Source of the DNA: Calendula officinalis
Lineage: Eukaryota; Streptophyta; Magnoliopsida; Asterales; Asteraceae
Direction of reading: 5' to 3'
Length of the DNA stretch: 64,000 nucleotides
NCBI GenBank assembly: GCA_963853835.1
Contig: OY970834.1
Location: 38,533,257 to 38,597,256 of the forward strand
Each line of letters starts with the position of its first letter. Within the stretch, counting starts at the first letter, position 1. This document shows positions 49,681 through 62,113 of the stretch, piece by piece. Both the position numbers and the translations under genes were made by a program. The notes beneath the pieces are model-generated. The model had not been told where the DNA came from. It saw only the letters and a program-made list of their open reading frames with translations, and did not search any database.

Positions 49681-50445
49681 GCATTTCTGAATCGCAAAAA
49701 TAGTTGAAAATCTACTATATCTATATCTATATTAACATAAAAAATGAGTTCCAAAACCAAAATTGCATTTAATTCCATTATCATTATTACACGCATTATT
49801 ACCTTGCACATTATAATTCTAATTAACAATAATGATGCATCAAGACACAAAGCATTCCATCGGTTCATTGAGTTTATCTAACATTAATGCTACATCAAAA
49901 CACAAAGCATCCCACATTCCCACCGTTTCACAAAGTTTTAATACACACGTAAAGAAGGCATTTAAAACAAATTCATTCATCACAACCATTCAAATACAAG
50001 GCATTTAAATCTCTCTTTGACATGCCTTTCTTCTTCCCAATTTCTCCTCATATCTTTATATCCCGTGCCTTACATATCCCATCCCCAAATATTTTAAGCT
50101 TTTATATATGAAGACGTTTCGATTTAACAACGTGAATCAATGCACTCTTCAGGTATAGTTTTCACTTTTTCTCTTACGAAAGAAATATATCCCTGATATG
50201 GCTATCCCCCAGCCCAAAACGTTTTAAGTTTCTATATATGCAAAAGGTTTTGATTTTACAACCGCAAATCAATGCACTCCGCAAGTATAGTTCACTTTTT
50301 CCTTTGCGAAATATATCCCTGGTATGGTTTATCATTCATGCATACGAGCACACAATTTCCTTTCTAATTCGGTATGTGTACACATTGATGGTGTCTTTTA
50401 TTAAGTTAGACTAAGATTATCTATTTGGTTTGTTTTTCTAACTAG

Positions 50446-50875
50446 GGGGTACAAACTGTAAATGCTAAAAAGGAGATTCAGAAGACACCACCATCCACTG
50501 GTGAGTTTTTATTTGATCTTTTGGCTTCCCATATTCTTAATTAGAGGGAATTACACAAATCATCCCAATGTCGACATAATGATTTATGTAATATATTATC
50601 TAGGATGAGTTGTAATAGTTGTGGTTTTTTCAGGTGCTAATCCCACTGGTCGGGCTGTTGAAGATGTGGATTTGCGCACCATTTTTGTTAGTAATGTAAT
50701 GATCCAACCCAAGTTTCTCATATTAAGTCATGTTATACGGTTGTTTCTAATATTTGAAATTTTTACAGGTTCATTTTGGTGCGACTAAAGATAGTGTTTC
50801 TTGACATTTTAACAAGTTTGGGGATGTGGTGAAAGTGGTTATAGTAACTGAATCTGGAACCGGGCAGCCTAAAGG
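50446..50875 (+). pseudogene. Captured fragment of an RRM (RNA-binding) protein gene
   Basis: Three exon pieces with GT/AG introns: 50446-50500 (VQTVNAKKEIQKTPPS), 50634-50695 (GRAVEDVDLRTIFVSN) and 50769-50875 (VHFGATKDSVS, stop, HFNKFGDVVKVV, then GTGQPKG). The RNP2-like TIFVSNVHF and the rest resemble the RRM of plant proteins like At3g12640; family naming is from memory. TGA at 50802-50804 stands where an Arg is expected (CGA to TGA). The RNP1 half of the RRM is missing. Retained introns point to DNA-level capture rather than retrotransposition. Confidence 0.75.
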
Positions 50876-50908
50876 GTATGAAATTTTTGTCTTAGTTTTT
50901 TAGCTTTA

Positions 50909-50964
50909 ATGATAATGATAATGATGATGATGATGATGATGATAATAATAATAATAATAATAAT
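50909..50964. repeat. GAT/AAT microsatellite
   Basis: Runs of (GATAAT), (GAT) and (AAT), imperfect. Confidence 0.9.
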
Positions 50965-52118
50965 ATTTTATACAACTGCTGGTTCAAAATTATTTGATTG
51001 AAATTATAACTTATGATTTTGTCTTGCATGTGCAAATTTATCTTACAAATGTAGTTGATTGGTATATCAATCTCACTACTTAGAAGAATCGGGATGAAGA
51101 AATTTAAACTCCATTTCAAATCTAAACATGTTAGTGATCAAGCTTCTGGTATTTTGTCCATAAAACCATTTCAATGTATACTATTTACTTTCAAAATTAA
51201 TGTTTATTGTGAATAAAGCCCGTGCAAAATTAATAGCTAATTGTTATGAAGTTTTCAATTATTGTCGCACTAAAAAAACCAAAATAAATGGGCCCCTTTA
51301 TTAAGGATTATTATTAACACCTAAATTAATATGATTTTTCATTAAATATTAAATCAATGTTGAAAACAAAATAGTTATAATTATTTATTTTTAATAAATT
51401 TTTATACATTGCTATTCAAGCATTACTAATTTATCGTCGTCACTTGAAGATATAACATCGTTTTGTCCATAGTTATACTTATAAAATATAAAGTACGAAG
51501 ATCTTTGTAGTGTCACTAATGTGTTACGAATAACAGATTATGTGTTATGCATATATACATATATATTCGCTCATGTTTAGTTACTTTACATTTATCTTCG
51601 GACACACTTTGCTTTGTTCGTACTTTATTGTTGATACCAATAACTTTTTATCATGAACAAAGCCCGTGCATCGCACGGGCCATGCTGCCTCGTCTTAACA
51701 AATTTAAATGTATATCACGTCGTTGGTTGAATTCGTTAAAACCCCCTATTTATTAACTACAGCAAGAGTAACACCAACAAAACGCGACAGAATTAATGAC
51801 AATTAATACGAAATTCACATTATAAATGAACTTTTTTGTTCATTTAATACTTGTTAAGATATGTGTCTAGGCCATATTATAACAAAACTCTTTCAATAAA
51901 AAAAATGCATGAGTTAAGTAAACGTCAACCTGTAACGCTTTACACACTTACAACATATTGTACGAGGTGTGACCAAATAAGGTTGTTTAAGAAGAGTAAC
52001 AAAGTTTAAGTCGAACATGAGATATTAAGTGACGTTTCAGATGATTTTAAAAAATATATATATAATGTTTTGATAATTACGGTGTTAAGTAATTTTTTTA
52101 AATGCATAAAAAGTTATA

Positions 52119-52432
52119 CTTCCTCCGTTTCAAAATAAGTGATACAAATTAGCTTTCACGTTTTTTGAGGCAAAAGATTGTAATGAAGGTTAAATTAGAT
52201 TAAATTGGATACTTAGTGAGTGAGGGGTCCCACATATTATGATTAAAGTGAGTTTAATGATGTTTAAAAGTAAAAGTAAGGGTAAATGAGTAATTTTACT
52301 TTATTAAAGGAGATAGTTAGTGGGTATGGGTCCCATTATATTTTACCAAATAAGGAAAGTTTCAAAGTGTATCACTTATTTTGAAACACCCCCAAAATGG
52401 AAAGTGTATCACTTATTTTGAAACGGAGGATG
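52119..52432. repeat. Stowaway-type MITE
   Basis: Starts CTTCCTCCGTTTCAAAATAAG and ends TTATTTTGAAACGGAGGATG, flanked by TA. The right end contains a second, internal copy of the terminal motif (about 52355-52387). Confidence 0.85.
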
Positions 52433-52766
52433 TATAATAATTTATGGATAATAATTTTTAAAATTAAAGAGTTCGTTATAAATTGATGTACACGTTCTAA
52501 TACATGTCATATGTTAAACCCTAACAGCTGTGATTATCAAAACCCAAATATAAAACTGATTCGGTGTAGCTCGTTAACGGAACCCTAACTACAAAAATCA
52601 CGAATGTCTTCTTAATCTGGAATGTCTAGACATAATACAGAAGAATTAAAGTAGGAGGACTAACTTTGTCAACGAGTAGTAGTTCAAGGACCAGTTTTGT
52701 AATTTACTATTGTTTAGAAAAAGCATGAATTAACAATTAAAACCCTCAAAAAACCCTAACGTTTCA

Positions 52767-55700
52767 ATGTTTTTAATCGAGAAATCTTTTCTCTCTCCTC
52801 GCCTATATCTCCTCCGCCCCCCTCCTCATCCTCACCCGTCGTCTACATCGCCGTCCCGTAATTGTAAGCTTAATCTCCACTCCATATCGTCTGTTTTACT
52901 CAATTTCAGTTAACTGAATTGTAGTCCGAACTTGATATTGAGATTACAAAACCCTAATTGTGTACAGTGTCTGTAGAAATGATGTTTAATCGTGATAGTA
53001 ATGTGATTAGGCTGTTTGTTTAGAAGAAATTAGTGGCAAAATGCATTTCAGAGTGCGGAGTTATTGTTGCAATTGAAATTAGGAAGCTAAGTTAAATTGG
53101 GATTTCAGTTACTATCGATGAATTAAGGCTCTAAATTCCGTCTGGTAGTTTTATTTTGTTTGGTACTTTGGTATTTTCATAGGGCGTAAATTGAGATGTG
53201 ACCTGAAAAACGAAGAGAATTTGGCAACAAAGCAAAGCAAAGTTACTAGCAAATGTAGGGATTCTAATATCATCTAATTGGAATATCTCGATATTCAGAA
53301 ATGGCTTTTGTTATTTCTAATCTGCTCAAAGTTCAATTATTTGACTGGTTTGTTTTGCATTATTGAAATGTGAAGTTCTTACATGTTTGTTACTGCAAAA
53401 CTAGACAGATATTCTGAAAGAAGCATCTAGAAGAAATTTTCCAGTTAAGTGGGCACATTCCACAACCACCATGGCAGCTGCAACTGTAAGTCTAATAACT
53501 TACAAAGTATCACACACACATCAACTTATATCTTTGAAACTAGTTTTTGGTGTCACACATGAAGTATAGATGCAGGACAATGTACCTTATATTTCACAGT
53601 TTAACACTATTAAGATGATACTAATGGTTTTGTAAAGCAGGAGGATAATTTTGGGAGCCTTAAAGAACAAATAGCAAAGATATTTGAGGTCTCACTAAAA
53701 GTTACAGTCCCTGATGAGCCAGAAGTGGTGCCATTAATTGCTGCATGTGCCAAAAAAGAATTCGGTGATTACCAATGGTATATATTATTTCTCATACTTG
53801 AGCATGCTTTATTTGTTTTTCTTTTATATATTTTGTATATACTTCTTTTGGATTGTAACATACTTTTCTTCAGAATATTGAGTACTAATAAATAAGTTCA
53901 TTTATTAACAGCAACAATGCAATGAGCTTATGGGCTAAAATAAAGGGCAAGGGTACAGAATTTAGAGGCCCGCAACCTGTTGGACAGGTAATTATTAGTA
54001 CTAAAATTATTAATTCTATATGTGAACCATTGTGGACGTTGAATATATATTGTAGTTTTTAATCTAATTTTATCATATGATTCTTTGTGATTCTAATAAA
54101 TAGGCCATAATGAAAAATCTTCCAACATCTGACATGATAGAATCATGCTCAATAGCTGGTCCTGGTTTTGTAAACGTTAAGTTATCAAGGCAATGGATAG
54201 CTAAGGTATTATAATTTAATTTATTTTTTGAATTTTTGAAACATTCATTCCAATCATTAACCTGACTTCTTGCATACTTTAATGTTTTCAATATTTTTTT
54301 CTACAGAGCATTCAGAAGATGCTAAATGAGGGTATAGACACATGGGCACCAAAACTTCCAGTCAAACGGGCAATAGTTGACTTTTCATCACCCAATATAG
54401 CAAAAGAAATGCATGTGGGTCATTTACGGTCAACTATCATTGGGGACACTTTAGCTCGTATGCTTGAGTATTCAAAAGTTGATGTTCTCAGAAGAAACCA
54501 TGTTGGGGATTGGGGCACTCAGGTATATTCAGTTGATGTTTTTCTGTAAATGTTAGTTATTTTAAATCTTATTATATTCACATTTATGTGTTATATGCAG
54601 TTAGCTTTTATCCTCTTCTTTTCCTGGACTACCGATTTGCATTATTTTATTTATTTGTTTTTCTTTTTGCAGTTTGGAATGTTGATTGAGTTCCTATTTG
54701 AAAAGTTCCCAAATGGGGAAGTTAATGATCAGGCTATTGGAGAACTTGAGGTCAGCAAATTTACTTTAAATTTTGAACGATATTACCAATTTGCTCAACT
54801 TTTTAAACTTTTTTTATACTGAGTGATCTGTTTTATCTTGACTCAATTGGTACTTTTATAGGTATTCTACAAGGCATCAAAGCAGAGATTTGATGGTGAT
54901 GCTGAATTTAAAGAAAGAGCCCAACAGGCAGTAGTTAGTCTTCAGGTGAAATAACCAACTTTGTGGCCTGGCCCAATGTTTTTTGTAGTAAATTCTTCTT
55001 TTGTTTATTTGAATTGTTTGGTCATATCTGACCTTTTTTTAATTTTTATTATATTTAATGGTGTAAAAATAGGGTGGAGATGAAAAGTACAGGAAAGCAT
55101 GGGCACAAATCTGTGAGATTAGTCGAAAAGGTTTTCAAAAAGTTTATCAGCGTTTGGGAGTTCACTTGGAAGAAAAGGTATTATATTTTTCCCTTATATT
55201 TTTCAAAAAGTTATTATTTATTTTTAAATAATGAGTTTTAAATGTAATTAGAAAAATTATATTATTTCAGGGTGAAAGTTTTTATAATCCGTATATTCCT
55301 GGGACTCTAGATTTGCTAAGAGAAAAAGGATTAATTGAAGAAAGTGAAGGGGCTCAAGTGATTTTTATTGAAGGAAAAAAAATTCCTCTTATTGTTGTCA
55401 AAAGAGACGGTGGTTTTAATTATGCTTCAACAGATCTTGCAGCCCTTTGGTTCGTTTTCTTGAAATTAATCTTACTTAAAAATAATATTCTTAATAATAA
55501 ATGTTCCATTTGCAATTATGTAGGTATCGCCTTAATGAAGAAAAAGCTGAGTGGATAGTATATGTCACTGATGTAGGTCAGAGAGAGCATTTTGAAATGT
55601 TTTTCACTGTAAGTTATTTTCTTTAAGAAATTTAAATAAAATAAGATGAAGTAAAATGGTGATATTAATTTAAATATTTTGTTTTAGGCTGCTAAACGTG

Positions 55701-55875
55701 CAGGATGGCTGCCAAGTGATGAAAACAAATACCCAAAAACAAGTCATGTTGGATTTGGTCTTGTTCTTGGTGATGATGGAAAAAGATTTAGGACTCGTAG
55801 TACTGAAGTAGTTAAGTTAGTTGATTTACTTGATGAAGCTAAAACTCGTTGTAAAGCTGCTCTTGTGGAGAGAGG

Positions 55876-55907
<32 letters not shown>

Positions 55908-57146
55908 ATTATAACTCATTAATCATCTACCTTAAATCAATAAATTAAGTTAAATGGCTCTATTATTTATATATATTAGGTAAGGCTGCTGAGTGGACTG
56001 CTGAGGAGCTTGAACAAACTGCTGAAGCAGTTGGATATGGTGCTGTTAAGTAAGATTCTCACACTTTATTATTAACATTTTATTTTTTATTTAAGCAATT
56101 GGGGTTTTTAATTTATGTAAATAAAGTGAATAAATGTGACTAATTCTTGTATTGGTTGTATGCTTGTCAGGTATGCAGACCTAAAGAACAATAGATTGAC
56201 CAACTACACGTTCAATTTTGATCAAATGCTCAATGATAAGGTTTGCTTAATAATTTTGTATTATGTTTTACGTGTTTTTTTTTGTAATCCCAGTTTTTAA
56301 TTTTCACATTTTTGATAAATAGGGAAATACAGCTGTATATTTGCTGTATGCACATGCTCGAGTTTGCTCAATTATCAGGAAATCTGGTAAAGACATAGAG
56401 GAGTTAAAGAAGGTAATTTTTCTTATTTCGAGTTCTGGAATTAAATATCTAGTCTATAAATTAAATAAATATAATTGTTTGTGGCAGGAGGGACAATTAA
56501 TTTTGGAGAAAGATGAAGAACGCAAGCTGGGATTACATTTGCTTCAGTTTGCTGAGGTAAGACTGTTTCTTATGTGCTCAAGCATGATTTTTTTTTTTTG
56601 TCCATTATTTTGTTTTTATAAAATAATTGGTATGTTATGTATAAAAATTATGATATCAACTTTCAAATAAAGTGATTTAGGAGGTTGTATGGTTTAAGAA
56701 TAAACTTTGGGGCCACTTCTGACCCATTTGGCATGTCTTTATTTTTAAAGTTTTTTACATAGTTATTTTTATTTAATCCATAAGACATATTTTGAAATAA
56801 AATATAACCCGAATCTATCTTTTTTTTCAGGTTGTCGAAGATGCTTGCACAAATCTTTTACCAAATGTTTTGTGTGAATACCTATACGATTTATCTGAGA
56901 AGTTTACCAGTTTCTACTCTGAGTGCCAGGTAATTTTCTCATTTTGATATTTTTGGTATAATTTACCATTTTTCTTGAACCAATTAATATAATTTTTTTG
57001 ACTTTAAATTAATCAAACATTGAAAAATTGTGCAGGTTGTTGGGTCTGCTGAGGAGACAAGCAGATTATTGTTGTGTGAAGCAACTGCAGTGGTAATGAG
57101 GAAATGTTTCCATCTTCTGGGGATTACTCCTGTCTACAAAATCTGA
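52767..57146 (+). CDS. Arginyl-tRNA synthetase (probably dual-targeted)
   Basis: Class I synthetase charging tRNA-Arg with arginine using ATP. Eighteen exons: 52767-52863, 53409-53485, 53641-53777, 53912-53987, 54104-54205, 54307-54522, 54673-54750, 54862-54945, 55073-55177, 55271-55449, 55524-55608, 55688-55874, 55980-56049, 56171-56240, 56323-56412, 56488-56556, 56831-56929, 57036-57146. They give 1932 bases, 643 aa, with no stop. Domains in order: N-terminal additional domain, catalytic Rossmann fold with the HIGH-type motif HVGH (199-202) after FSSPNIAKEM, the second signature as FRTRS (446-450, ArgRS commonly lacks a canonical KMSKS), and a C-terminal anticodon-binding domain ending TPVYKI. 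The first exon encodes a Ser/Pro/Arg-rich leader without acidic residues beyond position 5, like an organellar transit peptide. A second in-frame Met (MAAAT, 53471) would start a cytosolic form. Confidence 0.93.
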
Positions 57147-57684
57147 TTTCTAATTGGACCCTGAGGAATTTCATTGAAGCTAAATACATCCTTGAAGGTT
57201 GTAAAACATTCATATGGGATCCTTGTTTCAATTTTTTGAGCATTTTGTGACTAGATTATGATTGTAACACAAGTTTTAAATTAAAAGAACAAATTTACAT
57301 GATTTTCGGTGTCTGTTTCAATTTGCAACAAGTTGTCTTTTAATACCTTGAAGCTTTTTCTCCCTCAAGTATTGAAATACGATCTAGAAATCGAAACACT
57401 CCTACATGCAACTGATTTTTATGAAACCCTAAACATAATTTCACAAGCTAATGTGGTTTGTGATTTCGAGGATGGTGGTGCTAGGTGTTTGATAGTGTGT
57501 GTGTGTGTGTCGTAGATTGTGTTAGTGGATTCGAGTAGATGATGAAAGAGATAATGGTTGTTTACTTGTGATGCTAGTGCAGAGTTTGTCGATTTCATTT
57601 TATTTACTAGTATAATTTAAAATACTAAAAATATCAACACAATTTATGTCACGAGCCAAGTTAATCCCAAATCACTAGAAAAAT

Positions 57685-60600
57685 GAGTAAATTACATATA
57701 AGGTCCCTGTGGTTTACCCCTTATTACGGCCATAGTCCCTGAACTTTGTTTATTACACCAGACGTCCCTGGTGTATACAATTTGTTACACCCATGGTCCC
57801 TGTTGCCCTTAACTTTTTCTAAATGATGAAAATACCCTTTTGGTTTTTTGTAATAAAGCGAAGATAAGGGACCGTGAATGTAATAAGTGATAAACCACAG
57901 GGATTATCTGTGAAATTTTCTCTATTAATTGATTTGTTTTTCTTTTCACTCTTCGATTCATATTCTTCCCCCACATTCAGATTCACCACTCGCATCTATC
58001 TCTTTGAATTCAAACCTCAATCAATAACCATTATCGTCGCGTAATCAACCCTTGCCTCCGGTTGCCTTCTCCAGTTGTTCCGCCGCCGATGACGTTTCTA
58101 TCGAACTGAGTGTGCAAAACACCAACTCCTCTGGCGACGTGCATTAGTTGTCTGAATCACCATGTGTGCAAACCACCAAATCCTCTGGTGACGTGCATCA
58201 ATTGTCTGAATCAATTCTGGTCGATAGAACGTCATCGGCTCAGAACAACTGGAGAAGGAAACCGGAGGCAGGGGGTTGGTGATGGATCAAATTTTCAAGG
58301 GGTTTGGTGGCGCGAAGATAATAGTTATTGATTGATGTTTAAATTTAAAGAGACTAGATGGGTACCCGCGCTATGCGGCGGCGGGTACCTGTGGCAATAG
58401 TGATGGTGGTGGGTGGTGGGGGTGGGTGGTGGCAGTAGCGATGGTTGTGGGTGGTTGTTCGTAGTGGTCGCTAATGGCGGCAGTAGTGATTGTGTTTATG
58501 GTGGGGGTGGCGGTGAGCCAATGATTAGTAGTGATGGTGGTCGCGGTGAGTAATATAATATGAGTTAAAGATTAATATAGATAATATGATATATAAGTAA
58601 TTGCACTCGAGTAATCAACATCTATTTTAGTATTCCAGTTAGTTAGAGACATTTGTTAATAACGTGTAAATCTCATGTTCGAGTCATGGATTGTATTGGT
58701 TGAAAATTAAGTCTTGCTAATTTAGGATGTTACACTCGAGTTCGGTTTTAGACCGTTGCAATCCTGGCAGCCAAATTTTCAAGAAAATAATGGCAAGACA
58801 AGAGCTTTTATAAAATAGACAAAAAAGAAAATATAGGTTGTTAAAATCCTATACATTTGCAACCATCATTAAATCACCCAATTCATATGCATGTGTGTAA
58901 AAGGGAGAATTAGATGAAGTAAAACAACACATGTTAAAAGGAAGCCTTCAAGTCTTCCAATTTTACCCATTATCATGGACTCATGGCCATTTGTCCCATG
59001 TAACTGGCTACATTGGCGGGTGAGATTGATGTCCTAAACTTGAAATGAAGATGCCCTTTCAACAAAGGAGAAAATTAACATTAACAAAATCATACTGAAT
59101 TTGTTTGATGAGATTTAAATTGGTCAAAGTCAAACCAAAAATGTTGTCTTGCTCGTTGCAGTCACTTCTTCAAGTTGACTCAACTTCATTCTGCCAATGG
59201 ATTAATTCAACCAAAAACATAGAAAATAAACAAATATATATAAAAGATTAACAGCGCTGGGGCGATAATGATCATGGTGGTGGGTGACGGTGGTGGTTGT
59301 CGGTGGTGGTGGTGGTAATGAGTAGAGATGGTGGTGGGTTATTGTTCCTGAATTTCAGTTTGAGAAGGACACCACAAATCATCATGCAATCTTCGCTCTG
59401 CAGCCATGGCAGTAGTTTGATACTTAAAACTTTTAATTAGTAAAGAAATCATGGAGATTTAAACGAATACAAGCATGAAGAATCAATCTTCATTACCTTA
59501 GACTATGCGTAATGGGCTGCCACCTCTGCGCCACATCAGCCCGACCAAACACATAAAAAATCCCGACCAAACACACGTAACCAGGCGACCAAATCATTCC
59601 CCTTTGAAAAAGCCTTTCCCCTTTGAAAATTGAACGGTCGACTAGTCGACCGTTGGGCACGGTCGACGCGTCGAAGTGCTTTGGGCGTAAGGGGGGGACG
59701 CGTCCTATGGTGTGAAGTGGCAGGTCACGACCAAACTTTCGGTCGTGCGTTACATGGAGTCTAAATGAACTAAGTACAGCGATTTGAACCTTCTTTTCCA
59801 CTAAAGACCACTTGATAAGTTGATAATCACCAAATATGGAACACTTAACACCAAACCAGGCAATCTCCAACTGGATCATCACCAACCCATGCACAAACCA
59901 CTCTCCATCCTAAAGCTGCTTTAATTTCATTAAAAGCTTTTACTACAAACATTGAAAAAAATGTCATTAGTTCACTCAAGAATACCTTAATCATGCTTCC
60001 AGTTTCATAATCATCACTATTAAATCGAGTTTAACTAAAAACACATCAAAATATTTTTAATGTAAGTCACCATTATAAATGATCTTTTTGACAAGTATGA
60101 AATCACATTAAATATTCTGGAAGCCACGATCACCTATAGACAATCAAACACAACAACAAAAATGATCTTTTTGTATGCACTTAATTCACAGAACATTTAA
60201 ACAGGGAGATTAAAAATTCACAATCAAGCTAAAAAAATACATTAAAGATGGTTGATTGAACCACCAGAAACAATATTACTTACCTCGTATTCGTTATCGT
60301 TGCTGGAGATCTGAGTTTCGAATCGGGTGATTTGAAGGGCTTTAGAATTCATCCAATATTTGAATTGAAGTTACTTGTTGTATTTGTAGGGTAAATTTTT
60401 GAATTGAAGGAACCAAGGAAATTGCAGGCACAAGGAGGTTGAGAAATCGAGGAGATTGAGGGATCGAGGAGGTTGAAAAAAGGAGTTTGAGTAATCGAGG
60501 AGGCGTCTGGATAATTGGGAGAGGTGTAATCGATGCAGGTAAGAATTCACAGGCATTGGTTGAAGGAACCGATGCAATTGCATGGAGGAGTCTTAGGGTT

Positions 60601-61149
60601 AGGGGTTTTGTAAAGACAGCGTAAAGTGGTTATATAAACTGAATAGGAAAAAGTAAACATCCTACCTTGTAGTTCACCAGTTAGCGAGCTCCAGTTTATG
60701 TTGTGGGTCTCGTGATCGATTCTAGCTCGTTACTTTTTATTTTTCAACCCAATCAAGACAAAAAAGGAAAGTTTGTGGCTGAATTTTCAGCCTGCTATTT
60801 AGGGGAATGCCTAAATGCATTATAAGTAGTAGAGATAGAGGTGAGTGGTGAATCTCAATGTGGTGGAAGAACATAAATTAAAAAGAGAGAAGAAAAAAAA
60901 ATCAATTAATAGAGTAAATTTCACGAATGGTCCATGTGGGTTATCACCTATTACATTTACAGTCCCCTATCTTCGCTTTATTATAAAAGGCCAGAAGGGT
61001 ATTTTTGTCATTTAGAAAAAGTTAAGGGCAGTAGGGACCATGTGTGTAACAAATTGTATACATCAGGGACCTTCAGTGTAATAAACGAAGTTCATGGACT
61101 GTTGGTGTAATAAGTGGCAAACCACAGGGACCTTCCATGTAATTTACTC
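57685..61149. mobile_element. Foldback MULE-like element split by a Helitron
   Basis: The two arms are inverted repeats of over 400 bases: left 57685-58114, right 58217-58353 joined to 60836-61149. Ends are GAGTAAATTACAT and its inverse. A 10-base direct repeat CTAGAAAAAT flanks it (57675-57684, 61150-61159). The centre (58110-58213) is a tandem pair of about 54-bp units containing TGTGCAAA(A/C)CACCAA. Without the Helitron the element is about 983 bp. No coding capacity. Confidence 0.85.
58354..60835 (-). mobile_element. Non-autonomous Helitron
   Basis: On the minus strand it begins TCTCTACTACTTATAATGC (60835 downward) and ends with a GC-rich hairpin region followed by CTAG (58354-58357). 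The host bases are A before and T after, the classic Helitron target. Removing it restores continuity of the right arm of the foldback (CTCTA joined to TCTCTTTAAATT), which matches the left arm. The interior is GGT-rich (58390-58560, 59265-59340) and contains a 20-base perfect palindrome (59634-59653). No Rep/helicase is present, and I recognise no host gene in it. Confidence 0.85.
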
Positions 61150-62113
61150 CTAGAAAAATGCATGTCTACATAGATTTTTACATGTTCAGCATTTGAAGTG
61201 TTGAATTGTGGAGTCGAATATATATGAAGCGACTTCAAATATATTTCATATCCTACTTGTAAAATCTGAAGATTGAGCTTAATAGCTTATTGAAAAATTA
61301 AGAGTGGGCTTAATAGTGTATTGAAAATTTGATAAGCCAATAAACTCGTTTTTTGAGCTTATATGCTTACTAAGGTTGAACTTATGAGTTATGAGTTACT
61401 TGAGCCAATAAGTTGAAATTGATAAAGCTCATAAACTGAAAAAAATTAAGTTTATTAACTTTTCAGCTTTTTTAATAACGCTTATTAACATAAGAAATAA
61501 GCAAAAAACACAAACAAATAGTCCCACTACAGCGACCAGTGGTGTCAAACATATTCTTCAACATCAACACCCCCCGTCTTTAGCTCTCTCACATTCATGC
61601 AACGTGTAACACATGCACACATTATATATTTATTTTTGCATGTTTTTTTATTGACATACACTCATCTTATATACATTCATATACTCTCACTAACTTTTGT
61701 TGGAAAATCTCTCTAGAAGCAATCTATCTACGTACGAGTAGAAATATGATTGTTTACATATTATCTACGTATGCATCTCAGGGATTAATTTCATGTTTGT
61801 TATTTTTTACATCCGCGAATATCATAATCTCGTATAAACTATCAAATTGGACAAAATATACACTAAAATGAGATCAGGTGAGGATTTAAAATTTAGTGAG
61901 AACTATAAGGACTAATAATGATTCAAAATTTCTTGGTTATGATCTTAATTTTTTTGATGATAAGATTTCCCTTGATGAACAAATAAACATTTAATATTTT
62001 TTATTGTTATTAAATATTTCTTCAATGATTAGTTGAGAATTATTATCACAGTACTCACTGGATCCTAGCCCATATACACAAAATGATTATTTAAAACATT
62101 TCAAATTTTAACC

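Larger units (their letters stand above)
49711..51690 (+). mobile_element. Helitron-like segment carrying an RRM gene fragment
   Basis: It starts TCTACTATATCTATATC...AAAAAATGAGTT, similar to plant Helitron 5' ends. Near the end is the hairpin GCCCGTGCATCGCACGGGC (51662-51680), typical of Helitron 3' ends, but I do not see a clean CTRR terminus after it. It carries exon-intron-exon pieces of an RRM protein gene and a 125-base tandem duplication (about 50085-50330). A further partial GCCCGTGC motif occurs at 51219. No Rep/helicase is present. Confidence 0.45.

Noticed and set aside
60371..60583. 70-codon minus-strand frame with Leu/Arg/Ser bias
   Set aside because: Translation of purine-rich GAGGTTGA-type repeats inside the Helitron; no evidence of a gene.
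61145..62100. Possible gene between the foldback and the SINE
   Set aside because: No open frame with splice-linked continuation; AT-rich intergenic only.
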